A stretch of DNA of 64,000 nucleotides from Achromobacter ruhlandii. Lineage in GTDB: Bacteria > Pseudomonadota > Gammaproteobacteria > Burkholderiales > Burkholderiaceae_B. Below, in pieces: positions 36,576 to 44,868 of the stretch. How positions within the stretch are numbered: position 1 is the first letter of the stretch; every line of letters starts with the position of its first letter. A program made the position numbers and the translations under genes. The stretch spans positions 1 to 64,000 of the forward strand of contig NZ_CADIJL010000005.1 of the NCBI RefSeq assembly GCF_902859695.1. The letters run 5' to 3'. Under the pieces are notes generated by a model, which did not search any database, was not told the origin of the DNA, and saw only the letters and a program-made list of their open reading frames with translations.

Positions 36576-37553
36576 TCAGTTCGCGGTGGCGCCGGAATCC
36601 TTCACGGCCTGAGCCCAGGCCGCGATCTCCCGCTCGATGAACGCGCCGAATGCGGCCGTATGCAGGGTCGATGCCTGCGCCCCCTCTTCCATCAGGCGCT
36701 GCCGGACCGTTGGCGCGGCCAAGGCCCCGCCCAAGGCTTCGTTCAAGCGCGCCACCACCGCGTCCGGCGTGCCCGCCGGCGCCACCACGCCGTGCCACGA
36801 CAGCGCCTGGAACCCCGCCAGGCCCGACTCCGCCATGGTCGGAATCTCGGGCAATGCCGGCGAGCGCTGCGGCGAGGTCACCGCCAGCGCGCGCAGCGTG
36901 CCCGCCTTGACGTGCGGCAGCACGCCCGGAATGGTGGTGAACATGAAGTCGATCTGACCGCCGATCAGGTCGGTGATGGCCGGACTGCCGCCCTTGTACG
37001 GCACATGCGTGAACTGCAGGCCAGCGGCCCGTTTGAACATCTCGCCGGCCAGGTGGCCCGGCGTTCCCGCCCCGGCAGAACCCATGTTGCTGCGATCGCC
37101 CTGCGCCTTGACGTAGGCGATCAGCTCGGACACGGTCGCGGCCTTCACGTGGGGACCGACCACCAGCACGTTGGGCACGGTGGCCAGCAGCGTGACCGGC
37201 GCGAAGTCCTTGACCGCGTCATACGAGATGCGCGAATACAGCGACGGGTTGATGCCGTGCGTGCTGGCGGTCGCCAGCAGCAGCGTATAGCCGTCGGGCG
37301 CGGCCGATGCCACCTGCTTGGCGGCGATGGTGCCGTTGGCGCCGCCCTTGTTGTCGATCACGATGGTCTGCCCCAGCGTCTTCGCCGCCTCGGCCGCCAC
37401 CGTGCGGGCCAGGATGTCGGAGGTGCCGCCGGCCGAATGCGGCACGACCAGCGTGATGGGCTTGGCGGGAAAGGTCTGCGCGTGCGCGGCCGGCAGCGCC
37501 GGCAGCAGACAGGCGGCGGCGAATGCCGCGCGGGCAAGGCGATGAGGGATCAT
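36576..37553 (-). CDS. Bug/TctC-family periplasmic solute receptor
   Basis: A 325-residue exported receptor with a Sec signal peptide (cleavage near AHA-QT, residue 25). The mature start FPAKPITLVVPHSAGGTSDILAR, then TIVIDNKGGANGTIAA and VPYKGGSPAITDLIGGQ, are hallmarks of Bug proteins, very numerous in Bordetella and relatives. They bind carboxylates for tripartite transporters or as co-receptors for signalling. It follows the tcuB-like gene in the same direction, so a tricarballylate-type or related polycarboxylate ligand is likely. No TctAB membrane genes are nearby. Confidence 0.92.
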   Translation of the reverse strand: MIPHRLARAAFAAACLLPALPAAHAQTFPAKPITLVVPHSAGGTSDILARTVAAEAAKTLGQTIVIDNKGGANGTIAAKQVASAAPDGYTLLLATASTHGINPSLYSRISYDAVKDFAPVTLLATVPNVLVVGPHVKAATVSELIAYVKAQGDRSNMGSAGAGTPGHLAGEMFKRAAGLQFTHVPYKGGSPAITDLIGGQIDFMFTTIPGVLPHVKAGTLRALAVTSPQRSPALPEIPTMAESGLAGFQALSWHGVVAPAGTPDAVVARLNEALGGALAAPTVRQRLMEEGAQASTLHTAAFGAFIEREIAAWAQAVKDSGATAN

Positions 37554-37639
37554 GCAAGTCTCCTGGGGAATATTGGGATCGCGGCGTCTTCGAGGACGCC
37601 GTCATGCGCGGAGCGGCCGGCGGACGGCCGCTCCACGGC

Positions 37640-38842
37640 TCAATCGGCGCCTAACTGCAGCTTGTCGGGCTGCCGCTTCTCGATCGACCACTTCAACAGC
37701 GCGGCCGAGCGATAGATGCCATGGGCGAACTTGCCGTAGGGCAGGGTCAGGAACAGCGCCATCACCACGCCCAGGTGCACTGCCAGCAGCAGGGCCATGG
37801 CGCCGGTATCGCGGCCGGCCAGCAGCGCCAGGCCGGTGGCGCTGGTCAGCAGCAGCAACGCGATGAAACCCCGGTCCATCGGTTTCTGCGCCGCGTCGCC
37901 CTGCAGCGGATGGCGCTTCAGGTTCAGCCACAGCAGCCCCGCCGGCCCGATCAACAGGCCGATGCCGCCCGCCGTGCCCAGCAGCACCGGCGCGCTCCAG
38001 AACGGATAAGGCGCCTGCTGCCCCAGCAGGTAGTGATACAGCGTGGCCACGCAGGTCGCGGCAAAGCACAGCATGAAGCCGTAGAACGTGAAATGGTGGA
38101 AGCGCCGGCGCCACAGGGTGAAGGCATCATCGGCGTTGTTGCAGCCCTTGCCGTGGCCGCCGTCCAGGTAGCGCAGGCGCAGCGCATCGTGCGCGGCCTC
38201 GGCCACCGCCGCGCCGCTGGCCGCGCCCGGGCTGACGTCGCGCCAGAAGCGCGCCGCGCCGATGGCCAGCGCCAGCATGGCGAAGCCGAACACCGCGCCG
38301 AACATCAGCGCCAGCGTGTTGTGCGGGAACACCGCATAGAAATTGCCCGCCATGGGCGCGTGGAACAGCCCGCCCGTCAGCATCACCGTCAAGGCCAGAA
38401 ACAATGCCAGTCCCGCCGCCGTGGCCAGCGACAGCGCCAGCCCGTTGCGCCGGTACAGTTTGCCCAGCACGGCCGGAAACGCGTACTCGGTGTAGGTCTG
38501 CAGCCGCACCTTGGCCATGGCCCGCGGCACGTTCACCGCGAACTCATGCGGCGGCGCGTACTGACAGGCGTGCAGACAGGCGCCGCAGTTGTGGCACAGG
38601 TTGGCCAGGTAGTTCAGGTCGGCCTTGCCGAATTCCAGCCGCCGGGTCATGGCCGGGAAGACGGCGCAAAAGCCTTCGCAGTAGCGGCAGGCATTGCAGA
38701 TCTGCATGACGCGCGCCACTTCGGCTTCGTCGGTGCTGAGCGCGGCGCCACGGCCATGCCAGCGCACCGGCTGTTCGACCATTGCCGGCGCGGCCTGCGG
38801 GAACGATTGGGCCTCGCGGGCCAGGGCTTCAAGCTGCCGCAT
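37640..38842 (-). CDS. tcuB: TcuB-type membrane Fe-S electron-transfer protein
   Basis: A 400-residue protein. The N-terminal region carries two clusters of ferredoxin-type cysteines ([11 protein letters not shown] and [11 protein letters not shown], about 47-95). Five or six helices with histidines suitable for heme b follow ([11 protein letters not shown] and neighbours). In tricarballylate utilisation TcuB reoxidises the FADH2 of TcuA and passes electrons to quinones. The ATG at 38842 (MRQLEAL) has AGGAG upstream and overlaps the tcuA end by 14 bases. A longer start at 38899 is unlikely. Confidence 0.88.
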   Translation of the reverse strand: MRQLEALAREAQSFPQAAPAMVEQPVRWHGRGAALSTDEAEVARVMQICNACRYCEGFCAVFPAMTRRLEFGKADLNYLANLCHNCGACLHACQYAPPHEFAVNVPRAMAKVRLQTYTEYAFPAVLGKLYRRNGLALSLATAAGLALFLALTVMLTGGLFHAPMAGNFYAVFPHNTLALMFGAVFGFAMLALAIGAARFWRDVSPGAASGAAVAEAAHDALRLRYLDGGHGKGCNNADDAFTLWRRRFHHFTFYGFMLCFAATCVATLYHYLLGQQAPYPFWSAPVLLGTAGGIGLLIGPAGLLWLNLKRHPLQGDAAQKPMDRGFIALLLLTSATGLALLAGRDTGAMALLLAVHLGVVMALFLTLPYGKFAHGIYRSAALLKWSIEKRQPDKLQLGAD

Positions 38843-40244
38843 GCTGTGCTCCTGCGTGATGCGATTGGCGCGCGGCGGCCGCGGCGCGCGTGCCGGCAAT
38901 CCGGCCGAACGCGGTGCCGATGGACATGCCGACGCCCGCCGTGTAACCCTTGCCCAGCACGTTGCCCGCCATCATCTCGCCGGCCACGAACAGGTTGTCG
39001 CTGGGCACGCCGTTGAAACGGACCGCGGCGGTCTCGTCCACCTTCAGGCCCAGATAGGTGAAGGTGATGCCGGGCCGCAGCGCGTAGCCGTAGAACGGCG
39101 CGGTGTCGATGGGCCGGGCCCAGTGGGTCTTGGCGGGCGCCAGGCCCTCGGTGCGGCAGTCGTCCAGCGTCGTGTGGTCGAAGGTGCCGGTTCTACAGGC
39201 CTGGTTGTATGCGCGGATGGTGTGCTCGAACGCCACCGGGTCCAGTCCCAGCCGCCGCCCCAGCTCCGGCACGGAATCGGCGGTGACGCCGGGAAACACC
39301 GGCGGCATGAAACGGCCCACGGCCTTGGCGTCGATGATCGAGTAGGCGATCTGCCCCGGCTGCATGGCCGTCAGGCGGCCCCAGATGGCGTAGCGCTTGG
39401 GCCAGAAATCCTCGCCCTCGTCGTAGAAGCGTTGCGCGTCGCGGTTGACCACCACGCCCAGCGAGACGCAGTCGATGCGGGTGCAGATGCCGCCGTCGTA
39501 CAGCGGCGCGCGCGCGTCGATGGCCACGCAATGCGACTGTGACGGATCGCCGATGCGGTCGGCGCCGGCGTCCAGCATGAACTTGAGCAGCACGCCCTGG
39601 TTGTAGCGGGTGCCGCGGATGAGGAAATTGTCGGCCGGCCATTCGCCGCGCTCGTTGCGGCCCCAGGCCTCGCGCAGCCAGTCGCGGTTGGACTCGAAAC
39701 CGCCCGCCGCCAGCACGCAGGCGCGCGCCTCGATGCGCTCGGCGCCGATGCGGGCGGCCTTGAAGCGGCCGTCCCGCAGTTCCAGCGCGTCCACCGGCGC
39801 GTCGTAGCGGATGCGCACGCCCAAGGCCTCGGCGCTGCGGTAATAGGCATTGACCAGCGCCTTGCCGCCGCCCATGAAGAAGGCATTGGTGCGGGCCACG
39901 TGCAGCGCGCCCGACAGCGGCGGCTGGAAATTGACGCCATGGCGCCGCATCCAGTCGCGACAGGTGGCGGATTCGCGGATCACCAGCCGCGCCAGTTTCT
40001 CGTCGGTCTGGCCGCCGGTGACCTTGAGCAGGTCCTGCCAGTATTCCTCTTCCGGATAGGCGTCCACCAGCACGTCCTGCGGCGCGTCGTGCATGCAGCG
40101 CAGGTTGCGCGTGTGCTGCGAGTTGCCGCCGCGCCATTCGCGCGGCGCGGCTTCCAGCAGCAACACGCTGGCGCCCGCCTCGCGCGCCATCAGGGCCGCG
40201 CACAGCGCCGCGTTGCCTCCGCCTATCACCAATACATCGACCAT
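38829..40244 (-). CDS. tcuA: TcuA-type FAD-dependent tricarballylate dehydrogenase
   Basis: A 471-residue flavoprotein. The N-terminal dinucleotide fold [17 protein letters not shown] and [17 protein letters not shown] fit the fumarate-reductase/succinate-dehydrogenase flavoprotein family. The C-terminal [26 protein letters not shown], split by turns, is the family flavin motif. TcuA oxidises tricarballylate to cis-aconitate. Linkage to tcuB and a LysR gene agrees with tcuRAB clusters, but a related polycarboxylate substrate is possible. It is transcribed from the 145-base gap after the LysR gene. Confidence 0.88.
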   Translation of the reverse strand: MVDVLVIGGGNAALCAALMAREAGASVLLLEAAPREWRGGNSQHTRNLRCMHDAPQDVLVDAYPEEEYWQDLLKVTGGQTDEKLARLVIRESATCRDWMRRHGVNFQPPLSGALHVARTNAFFMGGGKALVNAYYRSAEALGVRIRYDAPVDALELRDGRFKAARIGAERIEARACVLAAGGFESNRDWLREAWGRNERGEWPADNFLIRGTRYNQGVLLKFMLDAGADRIGDPSQSHCVAIDARAPLYDGGICTRIDCVSLGVVVNRDAQRFYDEGEDFWPKRYAIWGRLTAMQPGQIAYSIIDAKAVGRFMPPVFPGVTADSVPELGRRLGLDPVAFEHTIRAYNQACRTGTFDHTTLDDCRTEGLAPAKTHWARPIDTAPFYGYALRPGITFTYLGLKVDETAAVRFNGVPSDNLFVAGEMMAGNVLGKGYTAGVGMSIGTAFGRIAGTRAAAAARQSHHAGAQHAAA

Positions 40245-40389
40245 GTCATCGTTCCCGGATCAAGGAACGGACTGTAGGCCGACGCCGCGCGCCGCGATAT
40301 CAGCGCGCCGTCAACGGGTCTTCATGATTCGTGAAGGGCGGTATTGCGCCGGTGCGTGGCATCGCGCATGGGCGGAAAGCGCCGCCCGC

Positions 40390-41316
40390 TCATGACGCAT
40401 GCAGCGCGGTCACCGCCCATTTGCCGTCGCGCGCCAGGGTGCGCGAGACGTCGGCCAGCACCAACCTCGCGGCCAGCGCCGCCGGCGACAATTCGTCGTC
40501 CGACAGGCTGGCCAGCAGGTTGGGCCGGAACAGGTCGGCGTCGTCGATCCGTGCCATGGCCAACTGCCCCGGCGCGATGCGGGCGGTGGCGGAACTGGGC
40601 TGGATGGTGGCGGCATAGCCCAGTTGCACCACCTCCATCAACAACGCCAGGCCATCGACTTCGGCCACCACCCGGGGCGTCAACCCGCGCTGCTGGAATC
40701 CCCGGCTGACCAGGGCACGCAGCCCGTGGCGGCCGCTGGGCAGCACCAGCGGCAGGCCCGCGATCTCCTCCAGGCGGGTGGCGGGGCCGGCGGGCAGGCC
40801 CGTCATGCCGCGCCCGGCGCACAGGTACAGGGGCTCGTCCAGCAACGGCGTCACGCTCCAGCGGCGCGCCGCTTCGGCATGGAACACGATGGCCAGGTCG
40901 AGCTGGCGGCCGTTGAGCATGTCGGCCAGGTGGCCCGACAACGCCTCGACCAGGTGCAGGCGGATGTCCGGATAGCGCGCGTTCATGGCCTGCACGAACG
41001 GCGCCCCCAGGATGGAGGCGGTCGTGGACGACAGGCCGACGCTGACGTGGCCGGCCAGGCGCGCCTGCTGCGCGGCTTGGACGGCGTCGTCGGCATGGCG
41101 CAACGCCAGCTGGGCCTGGCGGAAAAACGCCAGCCCGGCATCGGTGGGCACCACGCCGCTGGCGCTGCGTTGCAGCAGCCGGGTGGCCAGCTCGCCTTCG
41201 AGCCGGCTGATCTGCTGGCTGAGCGCCGACGTCACCATGCCCAGCGACATGGCCGCGCGGCCGATGCTGCCGGCTTCGACGACGCGAACGAAATAACGAA
41301 GCTGGCGCAGTTCCAT
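40390..41316 (-). CDS. LysR-family regulator next to tcuAB (TcuR-like)
   Basis: A 308-residue LysR protein. The HTH (residues 1-60, GSIGRAAMSLGMVTSALSQQ) and effector domain (about 90-290) are of normal length. I start it at the ATG at 41316 (MELRQLRYF), the usual beginning of this family, not at 41379. It lies upstream of and in the same orientation as tcuAB, unlike the typical divergent arrangement. Control of tcuAB and the Bug gene is inferred from adjacency. Confidence 0.88.
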   Translation of the reverse strand: MELRQLRYFVRVVEAGSIGRAAMSLGMVTSALSQQISRLEGELATRLLQRSASGVVPTDAGLAFFRQAQLALRHADDAVQAAQQARLAGHVSVGLSSTTASILGAPFVQAMNARYPDIRLHLVEALSGHLADMLNGRQLDLAIVFHAEAARRWSVTPLLDEPLYLCAGRGMTGLPAGPATRLEEIAGLPLVLPSGRHGLRALVSRGFQQRGLTPRVVAEVDGLALLMEVVQLGYAATIQPSSATARIAPGQLAMARIDDADLFRPNLLASLSDDELSPAALAARLVLADVSRTLARDGKWAVTALHAS

Positions 41317-41436
41317 GGCGGGCCCGGGACGATCACGAGGGAAGACTCGCCGATTGTAGGGCGTGGAGCGCGCCATCACCCGGCCCGGATCCGGGCCGCC
41401 CCGGACGGGGCAGGCCCGCGCGTCCGGCTCGGTTGC

Positions 41437-42336
41437 TCAATAGCGCGCGTCCTTGGGCTTCTTGCCGTCCGGCCAGTCCTTGTCCTTGGGCGGGAAGTCC
41501 GGCCGCGGCATGTGGGTGAAGTACTCGGCCACGTCGACCGCGTCCTGGTCCGACAGCACCTTGCCCTCGCCCCAGTTGCCATGAGTGTTCACGCCCATCG
41601 GCATGCTGTTGCGGATGAAGGCCGCCGCCTTGTAGGTGCGGGCCAGTCCGGCGCCGATGTTGAACGATTCCTCGCCCCACAACGGCGGGAACACGATATT
41701 GCCGGCGCCGTCGCGCTTGCCTTCGCCATTGGCGCCGTGGCAGGCGGCGCACTGCGCCGCGTACAGGGTCTTGCCGCGCGCCGCGTCGGGCACCAGCTTG
41801 GTGTCGATGGGCCAGGCATTCTTGATCTGCACCTGGGCACCGTGCGGCACGTCCTGCGCCAGCCACTTCATGTAGGCCAGCATCGCCAGCATTTCCGGCG
41901 ACTCCTTGTCCAGCGGCTTGCCGTTCATCGAGCGTTGGAAACAGCCGTTGATGCGGTCCGCCAGCGTCACTTCGCGGCCCGCGCGCGGATTGAACTGCGG
42001 GAACGAATTGACCGAATTGATGTAGGGCGCGCCCAGCGGCTTCTTGCCCTGCTGAACATGGCAGCTGCTGCAATTGAGGCTGGCGCCGGTGTTATCCGGC
42101 AGCAGCCGGCGGGTCTCGTTGAGCAGGCGCTGGCCATACCGGATCTGCTCGGCGTTGGGCGCCTTGTCGATCAGGGTGTCGGACGGAATGGTGTAGTCGG
42201 CCAGCCGCTTGCCGTCTTTGTCGAGCACGGCGAAGGTTCTGGTTTCGCCGGCCGGCGCCGGCGGCGCCGCCAGCGCGGCCAGGCCGCCCCCGGCCAGCAG
42301 CGCCGCCGCGGCGGCGATCTTGTACAGCTTATTCAT
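41437..42336 (-). CDS. Diheme cytochrome c, thiosulfate dehydrogenase (TsdA)-like
   Basis: A 299-residue periplasmic protein with a Sec signal peptide (cleavage near residue 24) and two CXXCH heme sites, CSSCH and CAACH. Between them INGCFQRSMNGKPLDKES and MLAMLAYMKWLAQDVP match the TsdA/SoxX-like diheme pattern. In that pattern the cysteine of GCF is a candidate axial ligand to the active-site heme. TsdA oxidises thiosulfate to tetrathionate or the reverse. Its start overlaps the preceding cytochrome gene by eight bases, so the pair likely forms an electron chain. A generic electron-transfer role remains possible. Confidence 0.75.
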   Translation of the reverse strand: MNKLYKIAAAAALLAGGGLAALAAPPAPAGETRTFAVLDKDGKRLADYTIPSDTLIDKAPNAEQIRYGQRLLNETRRLLPDNTGASLNCSSCHVQQGKKPLGAPYINSVNSFPQFNPRAGREVTLADRINGCFQRSMNGKPLDKESPEMLAMLAYMKWLAQDVPHGAQVQIKNAWPIDTKLVPDAARGKTLYAAQCAACHGANGEGKRDGAGNIVFPPLWGEESFNIGAGLARTYKAAAFIRNSMPMGVNTHGNWGEGKVLSDQDAVDVAEYFTHMPRPDFPPKDKDWPDGKKPKDARY

Positions 42337-43681
42337 GCTTGCCTCCCGACACGATGTTCGGCTTCTTGCTGGCCAGGAAACCACGGATGTGCGCGACCTC
42401 GTCGCTGGCGATCGGCGGCGCCTGGTTGGTCCAGGCCGTGCGGATGAAATTGATGACGTCGGTGATGTCCTGGTCGCTCAGGTGGTTGAAGCGCGGCATC
42501 GCGAAGGCCATGGCATCATGGTCGTTGGCGGGCATCTTGCCGCCTTCCAGCGTGATCTGGATGATGGACTGCGGGTTCTGCGCGAAGATCGCGGAGTTGC
42601 CCGCCAGCGCCGGGAAGATGCGCGGCATGCCCTGGCCATCGGCGCGGTGGCAGATGACGCAATGCTCCATGTAGATCACCGCGCCGCGCGAGTCGTAGCG
42701 GCCGGCCAGCAGCGACGCGGTGGTGTTGTCCGCCTTGGCCGGGAACGCCGGCGCCTTGCCGGGCACCGGCGGCAGCTGCTTCAGGTAAGCGGCGATGCTG
42801 GCCAGGTCGTCATCGGTGAAATAGCGCGTGCTGTGCTCGACCACGTCGGCCATGGCGCCGAACACCGCGACCCTGTCGGTGCGGCCGGTCTTCAGGAACA
42901 GGGCGATGTCGTCCGCGCTCCAGGACGCCAGGCCGCGGGCTTCGCCGCGCAGGCTCTTGGCGCGCCAGCCGTCGATCACGGCGCCGGACAGGAAGGCGTC
43001 GCCGTCCGCCATGGACAGCGCCTTTTCCTGGTAGGCCAGGCCGCGCGGCGTGTGGCAGGCGCCGCAATGGCCCGGACCTTCCACCAGGTACGCGCCGCGC
43101 CGGACCTGCTCGTCCGCGCCTGCCGGCGCGGCGAAGTCGCGCTTGCCGGCGAACACCAGCTGCCACCAGGCCATGGGCCAGCGCATGTTCAAGGGCCACG
43201 GAATGGTGGAGTCGGCGCTGGGCTTGTCCACGGGCTCGACCTGCGACATGAAATACGCGTAGAGCGCCTGGATGTCCGCGTCGGGCATGATGGCGTACGA
43301 CGGATACGGCATGGCCGGGTAGAGCGTGGCGCCATCCTTGCGGATGCCGTATTGCACCGCGTTCTTGAAGTCGGCGTAGCTGTAGGCGCCGATGCCGGTG
43401 CGCTTGTCGGGCGTGATGTTGGAGGAGTAGATGGTGCCCACCGGCGTCTGCATCGCCAGGCCGCCCGAGAACGGCTTGTCGCCCGGCGCGCTATGACAGG
43501 CGATACAGTCGGCGGTGCGCGCGATGTAGGCGCCGGCTTCGGCCAGCCGGCGGTCCTGCGGATCGACGACCGCCGTGCTGTCCGACTTGCGGACGGCGGT
43601 CAACAGGTGGGCGCCGCCGATACCGCCGCCCAGGCCCGCCAGCGCCAATAGCGCCACCGCCTTGATCCCGAAGTGCTTCAT
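42329..43681 (-). CDS. Triheme cytochrome c, dehydrogenase-subunit type
   Basis: A 450-residue protein with an N-terminal anchor or signal helix (about 8-28) and three CXXCH sites (CIACH, CGACH, CVICH). The three-domain layout resembles the cytochrome subunit of membrane alcohol, aldehyde or gluconate dehydrogenases. No dehydrogenase subunit is adjacent; the TsdA-like diheme protein downstream is the obvious partner and this protein may accept its electrons. GGAGGGATGG precedes the ATG at 43681, and its stop overlaps the next start. Confidence 0.85.
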   Translation of the reverse strand: MKHFGIKAVALLALAGLGGGIGGAHLLTAVRKSDSTAVVDPQDRRLAEAGAYIARTADCIACHSAPGDKPFSGGLAMQTPVGTIYSSNITPDKRTGIGAYSYADFKNAVQYGIRKDGATLYPAMPYPSYAIMPDADIQALYAYFMSQVEPVDKPSADSTIPWPLNMRWPMAWWQLVFAGKRDFAAPAGADEQVRRGAYLVEGPGHCGACHTPRGLAYQEKALSMADGDAFLSGAVIDGWRAKSLRGEARGLASWSADDIALFLKTGRTDRVAVFGAMADVVEHSTRYFTDDDLASIAAYLKQLPPVPGKAPAFPAKADNTTASLLAGRYDSRGAVIYMEHCVICHRADGQGMPRIFPALAGNSAIFAQNPQSIIQITLEGGKMPANDHDAMAFAMPRFNHLSDQDITDVINFIRTAWTNQAPPIASDEVAHIRGFLASKKPNIVSGGKHE

Positions 43682-43828
43682 TCCATCCCTCCGTTGCTGC
43701 CGGCCAGCGCGCACGTCGGGGTGTTCGTACTGCGTGGTCCAGCTTATGGAGGCAGCTTACGCTTTTTGGTAATAAGCATATGACCGAAAAGAATGAAAGT
43801 ATCGGCGTTGTTTGATGCGGCGCAAACC

Positions 43829-43887
43829 GGCCCGATCCCTCAGACTAATTAACAGGGGAACGATCTCCTGAATACGCGGATCGGGCC
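43829..43887. repeat. Inverted repeat with 39-base spacer
   Basis: GGCCCGATCC (43829-43838) and its exact complement GGATCGGGCC (43878-43887) flank an AT-richer core. They lie in the 255-base gap between the triheme cytochrome promoter and the end of the glutathione transferase gene. No T-run follows either arm, so it is not a standard terminator. Its role is unknown. Confidence 0.45.
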
Positions 43888-43936
43888 GCTCCGGCGGGCC
43901 GCGATGAGCCGCCGGACCGGCACCAATTGAGGGCCG

Positions 43937-44635
43937 TCAGGCCGGGATCGCCAGGCCCTTCACCACGGCCGGACGCGCCACGAAGGTTTCCAGCACGCGG
44001 GCCACGTTCCTGAACTGCGGAAAGTCGACCAGATCGCCCGCGCCGTAGAAGCCGATAAGGTTGCGCACCCACGGCAGGATGGCGATATCGGCAATGGTGT
44101 ATTGCTCGCCCATGACCCAGTCGCGCCCTTCCAGGCGCTTGTCCAGCACGCCCAACAGGCGCTCGGATTCGGCCACGTAGCGGTCGCGGGGACGCTTGTC
44201 CTCGTAGTCCTTGCCGGCGAACTTGTGGAAGAAGCCCAACTGGCCGAACATCGGGCCGATGCCGCCCATCTGGAACATCACCCATTGCAGGGTCTCGTAG
44301 CGGCCGGCGGTGTCGGCCGGGATGAACTGGCCGGTCTTGCTGGCCAGGTACACCAGGATGGCGCCGGACTCGAACAGCGCCAGCGGCTTGCCGTCCGGGC
44401 CGTTGGGGTCGAGGATGGCCGGGATCTTGTTGTTCGGGCTGAGCGACAGGAATTCCGGCGAGAACTGGTCCTGCGAGTCGAAACTGACCCGATGCGGCTC
44501 ATAGGGCAGGCCCAGCTCTTCCAGCAGGATCGACACCTTGACGCCGTTGGGCGTGGGCAGCGAATACAACTGGATGCGGTCGGGATGCTGGGCCGGCCAT
44601 TTCCGGGTGATGGCGAACGCGTCGAGGGAGGACAT
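43937..44635 (-). CDS. Glutathione S-transferase, YfcG/YghU (nu)-like
   Basis: A 232-residue cytosolic enzyme. The N-terminal thioredoxin fold (about 18-105) contains LYSLPTPNGVKVSILLEELG, with the Thr/Asn pair of nu-class enzymes, and NNKIPAILDP. FESGAILVYLA is the glutathione-binding Glu-Ser. The helical C-domain follows to the end. Nu-class members have disulphide-bond reductase activity with glutathione. CAGGAG lies upstream of the ATG at 44635. It follows the putative ergothioneine cluster in the same direction but after 233 bases, so membership in that operon is uncertain. Confidence 0.9.
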   Translation of the reverse strand: MSSLDAFAITRKWPAQHPDRIQLYSLPTPNGVKVSILLEELGLPYEPHRVSFDSQDQFSPEFLSLSPNNKIPAILDPNGPDGKPLALFESGAILVYLASKTGQFIPADTAGRYETLQWVMFQMGGIGPMFGQLGFFHKFAGKDYEDKRPRDRYVAESERLLGVLDKRLEGRDWVMGEQYTIADIAILPWVRNLIGFYGAGDLVDFPQFRNVARVLETFVARPAVVKGLAIPA

Positions 44636-44868
44636 GCGGGGGAGCTCCTGGAGATCCGGTGGCGGTAAGGGATGACGATTGTGACAGGCGCGGCGCCTGG
44701 CTGGCGCCCCGCGCGCGTCGGGCAAATGTAGCGCAAATCGCCCGCCGGAAAGCGCCCCCCGGCCACCGCGCGGGCGATGGCGGCGCAACGCACTGTTCCA
44801 CGGGAAAAACCGCGCGCACGCCCGGGCGCATTTCCGCCGGGCGCGAGCCGATTTCCGCTGGCCGCGGC

